Positions 29,470-45,429 are shown, counted from the first letter of the stretch. The stretch is 64,000 nucleotides of DNA from Babylonia areolata (GCF_041734735.1 NC_134903.1:1887828-1951827), one strand, 5' to 3'. A program made the numbers and translations. Notes: a model not told the origin generated them from the letters alone.

Positions 29470-32190
29470 GTGTGCATGCGTGTATATGTACATATGTACA
29501 TGCAGTGTGCAGAAATGTAATCCTGTTGCCCCATTTGGGGTGTGGAGGATACAGTTACAACAAACTCATTGAACCACACAGTCATGGCAGACACAGAGAG
29601 ACAGAAGCAGAAAGTGAGACGCTGAGGGAAGTGAAAGAGATAGTGAGAGAGACAGAGAGAAAGATAAACAGAGAAACTGTCCGACAAAAACAGAAAAGGT
29701 AGGAGAAGAAAAGAAGACAGACACACCGACACACACACTTTGAGAGAAGGAAGCAGCAAAAGTGCGGACGATCTAAGGGAAACAACTACTTTATAGTAAT
29801 TAGTTGTCTAGAGTGACCTCCCATAAAAAGGAATTCTGCATCATTCACACCAAAAACAACAGACGTAAGATTATAAGATTAGTGACCAAACAAAACAAGG
29901 CTCAGACAGAACTATGAAATTTGATATCTGTTCACAAAATGTTTGTACCCTGTCATTCAAGCAGCCAGACTTATGTTGGAGCTGTGTACATGCCTAATAT
30001 GTCTGTGTTTCCAAGACCAACTGAAAACTGATCAGAATTACCGGGTATTTGACATGCATATTTGATACAACCAACAGGGATTACAACATGCACATTATAT
30101 CTTCTGCATTCAAACACCAGCAGGTCAACTTGGGAGACAGAATACACACAAAAAATTCACATCATTGTAAATAAATTACATGATTTATTTGTAATATTTA
30201 TTTCTCACTCAATCAAGGCAATACTGGAGTAATATATCCCACAATGAATCACATATATTCCACAGTGAATCAATCATGTTATCAACAGATCCAATAAATA
30301 CTGGTACATCCATAAGAATCAATCATCCAATTCCAAAAAACTGCTCTTATCACTGAAATAAATCTTTATAAAAACAAATCATCTTATCAGTTAGTCATCT
30401 TTAAATATAATCACAAGACAAAATCTATCCCAAAAACAAATCATGATAAGTTAAACAATTTCTTCAGTTCCTGATGTACACGTGAATGAATGGCTCCATA
30501 CACACAGGCGTTAATATCATGCCTTAATTTTGTTCTCTACTGTCAAACATAGAAATGAAATAAAAGACATAGGAAATTTTCTATCTAAAATTACGTTTAA
30601 ATAACATACTTACCGTGACCCAACGAGTGCAGACTCCGGCAGGGGTCTGACATTCCTGTCCTGTGCAAACTACTATCCGCCTATGCGGAGCAGACGAAAC
30701 TACGGCCGATAACAAAAGACATCATACATTTACACCCCCACACATGATAAAACCAGTTCATTTTATGTACTGACAACAATAACCAACAAATAAACAATGA
30801 ATTGCGCATATATGTGTGCATATTTAAGATAAAACATCTCTTGGAAAAATATTATTTCCAGCCATATCAAGTTCAATCACAGATAATCAAATGCATGTAT
30901 ATAAGTACAGCACAAATCATTGTTAACACCTTTGTTTTATTCTTGTTGCTGCCCTGTCTTCCACACTGTTCAAATGGCACCAGAGAACTGTCAATGTTGT
31001 GTACCCACAAGGCCACACACCGGAGAAGGCCCTGCACTGTTGAGCCTGTATGATGTCTGTGTGATGTTGGAAAATGTGTCTCTGATACTTTGTATGCCTG
31101 TAGGATGCTTGTGTGTTGTGTGATGTGATGGGAAATATGTCACTGATACTTTATATCACTATTAGATGCTTTATGAGACTGTAAGATGCTTATGTGATAT
31201 GATGAAAAATGTGTCACCGATGCTTTCTTTTTTTTCCCCTAATGTCTAAAGTCAAATCAAAATCGAACCAAATCATGTTAACAGCCCAGCTCAAGTCATC
31301 AGCCAACCCCAGCTGTCAAACAAAAGTCAGCATCATACAATGCTTAAAACGATCATCATCACCTATAATACAGATGATCAAGAACTGTAACTGTACAATG
31401 GCAGGCAGTGAAAACCCTCCATCACAGGCAACAGCCCACCTGTCAAACAGACAGCATCCCACTAACTCAAAAAACAACTGATATACTGGTCATACCATCC
31501 ACTCTAAATCATCCATCTCTCCCTAACCTGTGCCCACAAAATTCACACAGTGTACAAACTGGATGCATGTATATAAAAATCAGTTTGGAATGTCTCAACC
31601 CAAGCAAGTACAATTTCTAGAAAACAATATGAATGATTACAAAAGTAACATTTAAATCTGATTGATACTTGATACTCAGTGGTCATAATTCAAAGAAAGA
31701 TAGAGGGAAAAAAAATCTTTAAATTGTTGATTCTGACAGCAGCTCGGCATTAATTTTGACCAATCTATTAACCAGATGAAAATGAAGCTTGGCTGGATTT
31801 GTTGACGTTGTCCAGCAGGAAGTTACACATGAGGCTCTTATTTTCAAACTATTATTCTATTCTGATTTTACTGCTTCTCTGTCTAATGTGTTCATACAGC
31901 CTTGCTTAGTTTCCAACCATCCTTCCTTATAAGAATTATACTTGTCTGTCTAGAACTCCTACAGACTTGCTTAGTTTCAAACCATCTGCCTAAATAAAAA
32001 TTTAAAAAGATACTTGTCTGTCTACAGCTTTTACAAACTCTGTTTATTTTCTTTTGCCGAATCTTTAGTGCCATTTCAATGGCAAATCATTTTCAAAGTA
32101 TTCATTTTAAAATCTATACTGCATTTCTGCGGAATGTTTACAGAATCTTCCAGATTTTCTATTCTTTAAAGTTGTGTCTTTTTACACACT
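29470..32190. other. Intergenic / oxidoreductase 3' flank
   Basis: Downstream of the minus-strand gene. GA-rich 29600-29700, otherwise AT-rich. A minus-strand AATAAA at about 32043-32048 lies ~300 bases past the oxidoreductase stop and may be its polyadenylation signal. No further gene found. Confidence 0.45.
30571..30713. mobile_element. 143-bp insertion with 9-bp target duplication, absent from copy B
   Basis: The 9-mer AAAAGACAT occurs at 30562-30570 and 30714-30722. Copy B has it once, joined cleanly (61962-61970). The insert has no tRNA boxes or ORF. Its minus strand contains CGGTAAGTATG, a near-perfect splice-donor sequence. I take it as a short non-autonomous retro- or DNA element; the family is not identified. 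Confidence 0.75.

Positions 32191-32193
<3 letters not shown>

Positions 32194-32270
<77 letters not shown>
32194..32270. repeat. (TA)n microsatellite
   Basis: About 77 bases of TA. Copy B has only about 15 bases at the matching place (63420). Confidence 0.95.
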
Positions 32271-32272
<2 letters not shown>

Positions 32273-32348
32273 CTTCCTTCAGAAATTGTGAAGAAAGTTG
32301 CATGCATTCCTCAAACTGTTCCTCTCTCTCCTACTGAACAGTGTGAGT

Positions 32349-32477
32349 TCAGAAACTGCCGTCAGGCTGGATGTGCACAACGCAGTTCTCTTTCCTGGCT
32401 TTCTCAGCGGCAAACACCAGCAGGTGGCTCCCCAATGTGTCGTCCGCCCCCGTCCTGATCAGCTCTTTGTTCCCCGT
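32349..32477 (-). CDS. Oxidoreductase exon 12 (terminal)
   Basis: Encodes [40 protein letters not shown] and F then TGA. Acceptor GTGACAG. An identical 129-base copy lies at 63515-63643. Confidence 0.88.
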   Translation of the reverse strand, partial: TGNKELIRTGADDTLGSHLLVFAAEKARKENCVVHIQPDGSF

Positions 32478-32699
32478 CTGTCACAAACAACAAAAGGATG
32501 TTTGAACAAAACAAAAAATGAAAAAAAAAGAAAAAGAAAAAAAAAGGCAATCACTATAAAAGACATATACAAATTTTCAGTCGATACACTTTTTTCCATG
32601 AACAAATGACATAATGTGAAAAATTATGTATGAAATACATTCATTTTTTTTTATGATTCATATCCTACCACTACCACCACTACTACTGCTGCTGCTGCT

Positions 32700-32734
<35 letters not shown>

Positions 32735-33272
32735 GCTTTCAACAGTATGTTTTGTTGGTATTCCTGTCTGACTGACTGTTGCACACCCACAGCATGAGTT
32801 CCAAACACTCAACTGAGTGCAGAAAAGACAACCAGACATCAAAGGGCCGTCCCATGTTTCTTTGAGAAAAAGATACAGAGAAATAGAGATGACAAGAATC
32901 CTTGTCCACACACTGTATTCACACACACAGACATGTAATCTCATGCTGTTCAAAGAGCTTTTACATGACTGTATTCACACATACACACACACATGTAATC
33001 TCATGCTGTTCAAAGAGCTTTTACATGACTGTATTCACACATACACACACACATGTAATCTCATACTGTTCAAAGAGCTTTCACATGACTGTATTCACAC
33101 ATACACACACACATGTAATCTCATACTGTTCAAAGAGCTTTCACATGACTGTATTCACACATACACACACACATGTAATCTCATACTGTTCAAAGAGCTT
33201 TCACATGACTGTATTCACACATACACACACACATGTAATCTCATACTGTTCAAAGAGCTTTCACATGACTGT

Positions 33273-33335
<63 letters not shown>

Positions 33336-33368
33336 CTCATACTGTTCAAAGAGCTTTCACATGACTGT

Positions 33369-33405
<37 letters not shown>

Positions 33406-33497
33406 CTCATACTGTTTAAAGAGCTTTTACATGATTGTATTCACACACACACACACATGTAAATCTCATGCTGTTCAAAGAGCTTTTACATGACTGT

Positions 33498-33545
<48 letters not shown>

Positions 33546-33808
33546 ATCTCATGCTGATCAAAGAGCTTTTACATGACTGTATTCACACACACACATGTAA
33601 TCTCATACTGTTCAAAGAGCTTTTACATGACTGTATTCACACACACACACATGTAATCTCATGCTGTTCAAAGAGCTTTTACATGACTGTATTCACACAT
33701 ACACACACACATGTAATCTCATACTGTTCAAAGAGCTTTCACATGACTGTATTCACACACACACACACATGTAATCTCATACTGTTCAAAGAGCTTTCAC
33801 ATGACTGT

Positions 33809-33857
<49 letters not shown>

Positions 33858-33949
33858 CTCATACTGTTCAAAGAGCTTTTACATGACTGTATTCACACAC
33901 ACACACATGTAAATCTCATGCTGTTCAAAGAGCTTTTACATGACTGTAT

Positions 33950-33995
<46 letters not shown>

Positions 33996-36709
33996 ATCTC
34001 ATGCTGATCAAAGAGCTTTTACATGACTGTATTCACACACACACATGTAATCTCATACTGTTCAAAGAGCTTTTACATGACTGTATTCACACACACACAC
34101 ACATAATCTCATACTGTTCAAAGAGCTTTCACATGAATTGCATTCACACACACACACACATACACACAAGTAGTCTCATACTGTTCAAAGAGCTTTCACA
34201 TGAATTGTATTCACACACACACACACACATGTACTGTTCAAAAAGTTTTCATATCAAACTTCTGGCCAACCTGACATCAGCGTTCTCAAGTGGTCTTCGT
34301 GCTACAAATGTAAATTCTGACCTGCTTCAGTTTCAACTTTCAGTTTCTTAAGGAGGCGTCACTGCGTTTGGACAAATCTATATATTCTACAACACATCTG
34401 CTAGGCAGATGCCTGACAGCAGCATAACCTAACGCGCTTGTCAGGCCTTGAGTGTATGCTTATATATCTGTGTACCTATCAGAGTGGATTTCTTTTCTTT
34501 ACAGAATTTTCCAGAGGACAACACTCTCATTGCCATGGGTTCTTTTTCAGTGTGCCAAGTGTGTGCTGCAAACGGGACCTTGGTTTATCGTCTCATCTGA
34601 AAGACTAGATGCTCAGTTTGATTTTCCAGTCAAACTTGGGAGAAAGGGAGAGAGTGGGATTCGAACCCACACCCTTACTAACTCTCTGTATTGGCAGCTG
34701 AGCGTCTTAACCATTCGGCCACCTTCCTCCCAATTCTAATTCTGACCTGCCCTCCACCACACCAGAAACAATGCATACATTTTTAACATTCAGAACTGAA
34801 AGACAGCAGAGTCCACTGAACACAAGAACAGACAACACAATCATCTGGTATCAACATCTCCCATTCCTCACCAATGCTCTTTGCAGTTCATTAACACAAT
34901 GCTGGTTAACACACATTTATCTTGTTCAATAAAAAATAAATAAATCCTAGTTCCTCAAATGCTCACCAGACTCATGTGTAAACAAATGCAAAGAAAACAA
35001 TAAAAAGGTAATCAACCTAAGTTTATGTCAATGGTTGTATTGATGTCTGTTGAAAATATCATTCCAAGAACCTTAAAAATTCCAGGATTCCACTGGAAAT
35101 TTTTTATCTTTCTCTCGCTGCTTAAAACTCCTTGTCCCTTAGATGTTCAGCACATTTCAGTGTAAATGAATGTAGAAAAAAAGAAAGAAAAGAAATTGTA
35201 CAAGATTTTCTAATTATTTTAAAAAAGTCTTCTTACCTTCAGAGCGCTGACAAATGCCTTCATAAGCCGATAGTCTGCTCCACTGTGGCCCCTCAGACGG
35301 CCAGGAGGTTTCTCTTCCATTGCTGACAACGGCACTTGTCCTGTGCAAAGGGGACTTAATCGTATCATCGTTTCTCCATCTTAGTATTCTTCTTGTGCAA
35401 ACTTGTTGGGTTTTTTTGGTTTTGTTTTATTTTTAATAAATATAAAGCTGAAGCTGCACAATGACAGAAGGAGACTTGGTTTCTCTCTTTCAGTATTTTT
35501 TTCTCTCAAAACTTGATACTTGTTCACACATATAACGTGAAGCAGTAAAAAGTAGAATGGTATACAAGCACCCCTCACAAGACTCTCTGATTATCTCTGG
35601 TGGAGAATTTAAAGTATTTTAGCACAGAACTGGCAAACAGCGAATGAAGTATAAGTAAAGGTTTTAAAGAAATGCACACACACACACACACACACACACA
35701 CCAACACACAAAGAGACACACACACACACACACAGAGCACGTTGGGTTACGCTGCTGGTCAGGCATCTGCTTGATGTGGTGTAGCATATATGGATTTGTC
35801 TGAATACAGTGATGCCTCTTTGGAAAACCGTGACTTAACTGAAACTATGTAACAGTGCATTGGGTTACGCTGCTGGTCAGGCATCTGCTTGACGTGGTGT
35901 AGCGTATATGGGTTTGTCTGAATGCAGTGATGCCTCCTTCAGCTACTGATACTGATACTGATACTGTCAGACTTACTTGTATTCTGTGTCAGAAAGTCGA
36001 AAACCTCCACTGCCCCGAATCCACCGTCACATCGAATTTCACCCTGAAACAAAACACATTCCCCCAATCACTGGTCATTTGGATGGGATGATAAACTGAG
36101 TTCCTGTGTGTAGCATGCACTCAGTACACGTAAAAGAACTCATGGCAACAAAAGGATTGTCCCTGGCAAAACTCTGTGGAAAAAGTCCACTTTGATAGGA
36201 AAACACATCCACATGCAGACAGAAAAGAACTGAAAGGCAAAAAGGGGAGTGGCACAGCACAGTAGCAACACACTCTCCTCAGTGAAAATCAGCCCAAATT
36301 ACACAGCCCCAATTACACAGCCCTAATTAAAGTCTGCTGTGTTAAAGAACAATAAAATATGATACAATGCAATGCAATGCAATGTAGTACAATACAATGC
36401 AATGACAGAGCTGTCTACTATACTTCATGAAACTACAGCAGCCTGAACCATGTTGACAACACCACCACCATCACTGAAGCAGCAGCAGCAACAACAACAA
36501 CAACAGTTATACTTTGGAAAATATTCAGAGAGAGGCTTAACCATTATGACATATATTGATTCCTAATAGTTTTAGCCACACAAAAAATAATGCAAGACAA
36601 ACCATTCTTCCCTCTACCGCTCCCGAGAATAAAACCCAATCAAGAAAATAAAACCAACCAACCCCTCTCCCACCACAAAAAGGACAACACTCACTCACTC
36701 ACTCTCTCA

Positions 36710-36774
<65 letters not shown>

Positions 36775-39089
36775 TCACTCACTCTCTCACTCACACACAC
36801 ACACACACACATGATAACAAAAGAAACAAAAAAAAAACCCAAATAATACAAAAACACCCAAAACTGCTTTACTGAATTCTAGATTTAAGTAAAGCCAGTC
36901 TACAATATTCGCAATGCCTTTACTACAGATTTTTTCCACATAATTTTGCCAAAAGAGGACAACACTCTTGTTGCTATGGGCTCTTTTTCAGTGCGCCAAA
37001 TGCACGCTACGCATGGGACCTTGGATTTTTGTCTCATCTGAACGACAAGATGCTCAGTTTGATTTTCCAGTCAACTTGGGAGAAAGGACGAGAGTGGGAA
37101 TGGATACCACACTCTCACGGACACTGTGTTGGTAGATAAACCTCTTAAACATTCTGCTACCTTGAACCCACACTCTCACGGACACTGTGTTGGTAGATAA
37201 ACCTCTTAAGCATTCTGCTACCTTGAACCTACACCCTCACAGACACTGTGTTGGTAGATAAACCTCTTAAACATTCTGCTACCTTGAACCCCGACCCTCA
37301 CGGACACTGTGTTGGTAGATAAACCTCTTAAACATTCTGCTACCTTGAACCTACACCCTCACAGACACTGTGTTGGTAGATAAACCTCTTAAGCATTCTG
37401 CTACCTTGAACCTACACTCTCACAGACACTGTGTTGGTAGATGAACATCTTAAGCATTCTGCTACCTTGAACCTACACTCTCACAGACACTGTGTTGGTA
37501 GATAAACCTCTTAAGCATTCTGCTACCTTGAACCTACACTCTCACAGACACTGTGTTGGTAGATAAACCTCTTAAGCATTCTGCTACCTTGAACCTACAC
37601 TCTCACAGACACTGTGTTGGTAGATAAACCTCTTAAACATTCTGCTACCTTAACCCACACTCTCACAGACACTGTGTTGGTAGATAAACCTCTTAAGCAT
37701 TCTGCTACCTTAACCCACACTCTCACGGACACTGTGTTGGTAGATAAACCTCTTAAACATTCTGCTACCTTAACCCACACTCTCACGGACACTGTGTTGG
37801 TAGATAAACCTCTTAAACATTCTGCTACCTTAACCCACACTCTCACAGACACTGTGTTGGTAGATAAACCTCTTAAACATTCTGCTACCTTGAACCTACA
37901 CCCTCACAGACACTGTGTTGGTAGATAAACCTCTTAAGCATTCTGCTACCTTGAACCTACACTCTCACGGACACTGTGTTGGTAGATAAACCTCTTAAGC
38001 ATTCTGCTACCTTGAACCTACACTCTCACGGACACTGTGTTGGTAGATAAACCTCTTAAGCATTCTGCTACCTTCCTCTTCGGTTTCTCCACTACTGTTA
38101 AAGATCGCTGTAGTCAGCATTCAGAGTCATGGAAACATGAACATATCCTGCATGACAAGCTCTGCAAACGGAGTATGGCTGCCTCGGTAAAATATGCACA
38201 AAGAGCCTACTTGATGACACGAGTGAATGTGGAAGAAGCAGCCTACAAAGGAAATAACCCAAAAAAAATTGCAGCTAAAATGTAAAATTCACCCCAAACA
38301 AAAATATACAATAATTAACCCAAAACAAACTATACAGCTAGAGGAAAAGAAATACCTCATACACAATGTTTGCAACACCTTTACTATAGATTTAAAAGAG
38401 TGCTGAATCCAAACTGGTTTGTATGACAGTCAGTCTTGTCTGACTATGGCTATCGGAACAGCAGTGGGGGCAACTATCTGGTTAGAATCTGATTACAGCA
38501 GACAGTGTCTTGCCAAAGCTACATCCCCACTTTCTCCCCCACTGGTTCGAATCATGGTACAGTCGCCAATATTTCCTCGCCCTCCACTAGACCTTGAGTG
38601 GTGGTCAGGATGCTAGTCATTCAGATCAGACGATAAACCAAGGTCCCGTATGCAGCATGCACTTAGTGCACGTAAAAGAACCCATGGCAGCAAAAGGGTT
38701 GTTCCTGGCAAAATTCTGTAGAAAAAATCCACTTCGATAGGAAAAAACAAATAAAAAACTGCAGGTAAGAAAAAATACAAAAAAAATGGGTGGTGCTCTC
38801 AGTGGAGGTACGTGCTCTCCCTGGCGAGAGCAGCTCGAATTTCACACAGAGAAATGTGTTGTGACAAAAAAAAGAGAAATACAAAAACAAGGTTACAGAA
38901 CTAACCTTAGTCCCATAGATTCTGACCTCCCGAGAACACAATCGGCTGGTGAAGGCTACCATCGTGAGACTGGCTGTTGCTCCGCTCTCAAACTGGAACG
39001 TAGCCACCTTCACAATCAACAGAAAATTAGTGATAAACACATCCCTGTGGTGGGTTTTAAAAAAACAGAAAAAAGTTATCAAGTTCTTT

Positions 39090-39121
<32 letters not shown>

Positions 39122-39941
39122 CTGCATGTGTGCACATGTGTGCATACTCAGCTGCACATGTGTGTGCATGTGAACACGTGCATGCATGTATGTACACGTA
39201 TGTACACACGTGTGTGCAAATGTCTGTGCATGCATTATTTGCTTGATAATCATTATAAATATTGACAAGATTCCAGATTTTTGTTTTAAAATTCCCCATG
39301 GAAAAAACAAACTGGTCAAAAAGCAAACAACACATGGCGACAGTGTGTGTGGCAATGTTACACAGAACATGACGGACTTGTAGTAAAGTGAATGAAATCA
39401 TGTTTAGAGTATCATCTGAACACAAAGCATCTGAATTCACAAAACAAATGAATGAACTGAAGAGACATGAACAGGAGTTTGTATCACACACCATGTGAAC
39501 AAGGGATCACTTCATACCTTCATGATATCATGGCAGAAAAGAGAAGAAAGCACACCAGTCTGGCTTCCATTCAGCTAAACCACTGACAATGACTTCATAA
39601 CCACTGGCAGGTAGTGACTCCTAGTTTTGTGCTGTGTGCACTCACATGCACACACAGATACTAACATACACACACACACTTACACACAGATACTAACATA
39701 CACACACACACACTTACACACAGATACTAACATACACACACTCACATGCACACACAGATACTAACATACACACACACACTTACACACAGATACTAACATA
39801 CACACACACACTTACACACACAGATACTAACATACACACACACACTTACACACACAGATACTAACATACACACACTCACATGCACACACAGATACTAACA
39901 TACACACACACACTTACACACACATATACTAACATACACAC

Positions 39942-39976
<35 letters not shown>

Positions 39977-40222
39977 CTACTAACATACACACACTCACAT
40001 ACACACACAGATACTAACATACACACACACACTTATACACACAGATACTAACATACACACACTCACATGCACACACAGATACTAACATACACACACACAC
40101 TTACACACACAGATACTAACATACACACAACACACACACACAGATACTAACATACACACACTCACATACACACACAGATACTAACATACACACACACACT
40201 TACACAGATACTAACATATACA

Positions 40223-40265
<43 letters not shown>

Positions 40266-41161
40266 TACTAACATACACACACTCACATGCACACACAGAT
40301 ACTAACATACACACACACACTTACACACACAAATACTAACATACACACAACACACACACACACACAGATACTAACATACACACACTCACATACACACACA
40401 GATACTAACATACACACACACACTTACGCACACAGATACTAACATACACACAACACACACACACACACACAGATACTAACATACACACACATACACACAC
40501 AGATACTAACATACACACACACACTTACACACAAACAACATGCTCAGACATAAACACATAATTATATTTACACACAGACACATACACACACAGACATTGT
40601 CTAATATCACTCAAAGTGAAAAGAGTTAAAGATGTTAAATTAAAGAACAAACACACAGACACACACACATACTTACATAAAAGCATACACGAGTGTTTGC
40701 AAACACACATGTTAACACACGTGTGCACACACTCACACACACACACACACGAGTCACACTCCGTGAGACAGTCTATGGGAGTCAACTCTGGGATGAACCT
40801 GGAGTGTTCAATAACAGGGTGATGCCCCTTGGTGGGAAACCTATTTTGGGGATCTAGTTAGAAGAAATGAAATGAATGACTTCAAGTCACTGATTTACAT
40901 ATGGGGAGAGGTGGTCAGATACTGCATGAATGATCTGACCCATGAATCAGATTTCATTTTCTTCCAGTGCCCAAAGAGTCAGTGACCTGGAAGATTTGGG
41001 GAACTGGAAGAGTTAGTACATTCCTTCAGCTGCAAAGCCGATCAACCCTGAGGGCTTCAGTTGTAAATTAGGGAGCATCTGCAGCGATCTGATGCCCACA
41101 TACACTGTACAAGGATACACACACACATATATGTTTACAATTACAAACATACACATGTTTA

Positions 41162-41196
<35 letters not shown>

Positions 41197-41230
41197 GCAC
41201 ACACGTTTACAAACATAACACACACATATG

Positions 41231-41279
<49 letters not shown>

Positions 41280-41315
41280 GCACACACATGTTTACAAACA
41301 TAACACACACATATG

Positions 41316-41376
<61 letters not shown>

Positions 41377-41652
41377 GCACACACTTTTGTTTACAAACAC
41401 AACACACACATATGTTCACACACACACACACACACACACATATGCACACATATCTTTACAAACACAACACACACATATGTTCACACAAACACACACACAC
41501 ACACACATATGCACACACATATGTTTACAAACACAACACACACACATACACACACATGTTTACACACACACACATGCACACATGTATGTTTACAAACACA
41601 ACACACACACATATGTTTACACACACACACACACACAAATGTTTACAAACAC

Positions 41653-41701
<49 letters not shown>

Positions 41702-41801
41702 GCACATACACGCACAATGTATACACACACACGTTTACAAACACAACACACACACACGTTCATACACACACACGCATGCACACACGTATGTTTACAAACA
41801 C

Positions 41802-41850
<49 letters not shown>

Positions 41851-44800
41851 CATACCTGTTGAGACATGACATCATTGTCAGACTGGTAAACACAGCGACC
41901 ATAAGGGCCTGTCTTCAAGGCCTCTGTGACACTTTCTATGTCTGGTTCCTCGGCCACCACCTCCACCGGCCAGCCTGTGTGACCCTGCACATCGTCGTCA
42001 TCACCATCATCATCATCGTTATGGTCATCATCATTATCATTACCATCAGTACCACCACTATCACCACTGCCACCATCAGCAACATTATCATCGCCACCAC
42101 CACCACCACCACCACCACTGCCGTCATTGTTGACATCACCACCACCACTACCACCACCACTGCCGTCATTGTTGACATCACCACCACCACCACCACCACT
42201 GCCGTCACTGTCAATGTCACCACCACCACCACCACCACCACCACTGTCGACGTCACCACCACCACCACCACCACTGCCGTCATTGTTGACGTCACCACCA
42301 CCACCACCACCACCACCGCTGCTGTCATTGTCGACGTCACCACTACCACTACTGTGGCCATCTACCGGCCAAATAGTTTTACTATAATAATAATGACTTT
42401 TTAACCATAATAATAATAACAATAATAATGATTATCATAACAGTTATAATAATATAAATTCGACAGATAAACAAAAATATAAATAGAATAACAAAATACA
42501 GTAGAAAAAAAAGATGATATAAAAAATTCTATAACAATAACGATAATAATACAAAGAAGATGACTAAGTTAACACAAGAACAATGATGACAAGAATCATC
42601 ATCATCACCATCATCATCAAATATGTAGAAGAAGAAGAATTAATAAAAGAAAACTTACCTCCCCCCCCCCCCCCAACTCACCCCCACACACACACGCCCC
42701 CTCCCCCCACACCCTCACCCATTCCAATTTTGATGACCAAAGTCACTTCGCTGCCATATGTACAACAAAATCCTGATACAGACACTGGGTAAAATAGCTC
42801 AAGAATGCAAGCACCACTACACACCGAGAACGACCATCCCCCACTACCGCCCCTCCCTAAAAGAAAGACAGAAGATGGCTACCTCCTTGACGAAATCCAG
42901 GTAAAGTCTCTTGGCAGAATACGGACACTGCTGTTCTATACTGCAGTCCAGACATCGACTTCCTGCTCCCTCTGGCTGCAGACACATCACACTGAGGACT
43001 CTTGCTTCACACAGCGTGCAGCTCATCAACATCAGTCAATATCAGGTATCCCATCAATATCAGTACATCAGACATCCACAGACCATCAGTACATCACACA
43101 TCTGAATAATGTCAGTCCATCCAGCTGCTGATCAACATCAATTATTCAACATCAACCAACACATCAGACAGCCAATCAACATCAACCAACACATCAGACA
43201 GCCAATCAACATCAACCAACACATCAGACAGCCAATCAACATCAACCAACACATCAGACAGCCAATCAACATCAACCAACACATCAGACAGCCAATTAAC
43301 ATTAACCAACACATCAGACAGCCAATCAACATCAACCAACATCAGACAGCCAATCAACATCAACCAACATCAGACAGCCAATCAACATCAACCAACATCA
43401 GACAGCCAATCAACATCAACCAACACAACAGACAGCCAATCAACATCAACCAACATCAGACAGCCAATCAACATCAACCAACACATCAGACAGCCAATTA
43501 ACATTAACCAACATCAGACAGCCAATCAACATCAACCAACACATCAGACAGCCAATCAACATCAACCAACACATCAGACAGCCAATTAACATCAACCAAC
43601 ACATCAGACAGCCAATCAACATCAACCAACACATCAGACTGCCAATCAACATTAACCAACATCAGACAGCCAATCAACATTAACCAACACATCAGACAGC
43701 CAATCACCATCAAGCACACAATCAATATTGGTGGTGTTCAGAAGTGTCTATGCTGATGATTTAACATATTTCTGACACCACCTTCTGAGTTTGTTCAGTT
43801 ACTCAAGGAGATGTCACTGAGTTCGGGCAAATCCATACACCCTACTCCACATCTGCTAAGCAGATGACGACCAGCAGCATAACCCAACACGCTTAGTCAG
43901 GCCTTGAAGGAAAATATTAAAAAATGAGGAGGTGCAATAAATAAGATGCATAAATTAACAAATTGATGAATAATTAAATACATAAAGCAACAAATTAACC
44001 ACCTACTTTGCTCTTTATTGATGGCAACAACTATTTTTGTGCCCAGCACTGCCAACCTCTATAGAAAACTAAATGTCCTAAATACTGTAGCACCAGGAAC
44101 AATGATTTTTTTTTTTTAATTCATTTCATCGGGGTGGGAGGTTTGGGGGGGTGTTCATTTTCAGCCTCTAACCTTGTCTTCCTTCCGAAAATGGGCGAGA
44201 CTTCCAAACGATGACACTCTCATGCACTTCCCAGCACCCTCCATCCAGTACTTTATGAGGTCGACATCATGACAGCATTTGGCCAGCAGTGAGCAGGAGC
44301 TGAGGCTTTCCTTGTGCCAGTTCCCCCGCACGTAAGAATGGGCAAAGTGCCAAAAACCAATCTGGACAACACAGACTTTTGCAAGACAGTGAAACAAGAG
44401 ACGGCATGTAAAGGTATTGACACTATACAGAGTGTAAAGGTAATGACACTATACAGTGTGTAAAGGTAATGACACTATACAGTGTGTAAAGGTAATGACA
44501 CTATACAGTGGGTAAAGGTATTCCACTATATAGTGTGTAAAGGTATACTATACAGTGTGTAAAGGTAATGACACTATACAGTGTGTAAAGGTATTGACAC
44601 TATACAGTGTGTAAAGGTAGACTATACAGAGTGTAAAGGTTATGACACTATACAGTGTGTAAAGGTATTGACACTATACAGTGTGTAAAGGTAATGAGAC
44701 TATACAGTGTGTAAAGGTTATGACGCTATACAGTGTGTAAAGGTATGACACTATACAGTGTGTAAAGGTATTGACACTATATAGTGTGTAAAGGAATAAC

Positions 44801-45396
44801 ACTATACAGTGGGTACTGACACTACACAGTGTGTAAAGGTATTGACATTATGCACTATGTACAGTTGTTGACATTATGCAATGTGTACAGATAGTGAAAT
44901 TGTACACTGAGTAAAGGTATTGACAATGTACATTATGTGAATGTATTGACATTATACAGTATGCAGTTATTGACACGCAATTTGTATAGATAGTGACTGT
45001 GTACACCGTGTAAAGGTACTGACATTGTACATTATGTAAAGGTATTGACATTCTACTGTGTGTAAAAGTATTGACATTGTACATTGTGTAAAGGTATTGA
45101 CATTATACAGTATGCAGTCATTGACATGCAATGTATACAGATAGTGACAATGTACACTGTGTAAAGGTACTGACATTGTACATTATGTAAAGGTATTGAC
45201 ATTCTACTGTGTGTAAAAGTAATGACATTATACAAAATGTAAAGGTACTGGCATTGTGCAGTGTGTAAAGGCACTGACATAGTGTGTACTGGCAAATTAC
45301 AGTGTGTTATGGTACTGATATTGCGCATTTTCACTCAATGTACATCTCCATAACACTATCAACACTTAACTTCACTGATGATTCCACCGACCTGTT

Positions 45397-45429
<33 letters not shown>

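Larger units (their letters stand above)
22668..32825. repeat. Segmental duplication, copy A
   Basis: Same order and near-identical sequence as 55750-64000: 34-bp array, trinucleotide block, 38-bp array, acceptor-like array, 60-bp array, 54-66-bp array, oxidoreductase 3' flank and terminal exon. Copy A alone contains about 25260-26430 (including protease exon 7), a 143-bp insertion at 30571 and a long TA tract at 32194. Confidence 0.92.

Noticed and set aside
29030-29702. Cys/Ser/Leu-rich open frames over the 54-66-bp array (also in copy B)
   Set aside because: Units divisible by three keep frames open in several registers and on both strands; no domain.
34640-34735. tRNA gene (Ser/Leu-like) on the minus strand
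   Set aside because: A- and B-boxes are present but the sequence continues into a repeated SINE body found several times in the window.
41092-42422. Long His/Thr-rich or Gly/Val-rich frames on both strands
   Set aside because: CA dinucleotide and CAC/CAT trinucleotide repeats; the only real coding part is exon 8 of the oxidoreductase.
43109-43725. Repeated peptide frames over the 30-bp array, or a CRISPR-like array
   Set aside because: Direct tandem units without unique spacers, in an intron of an animal gene.
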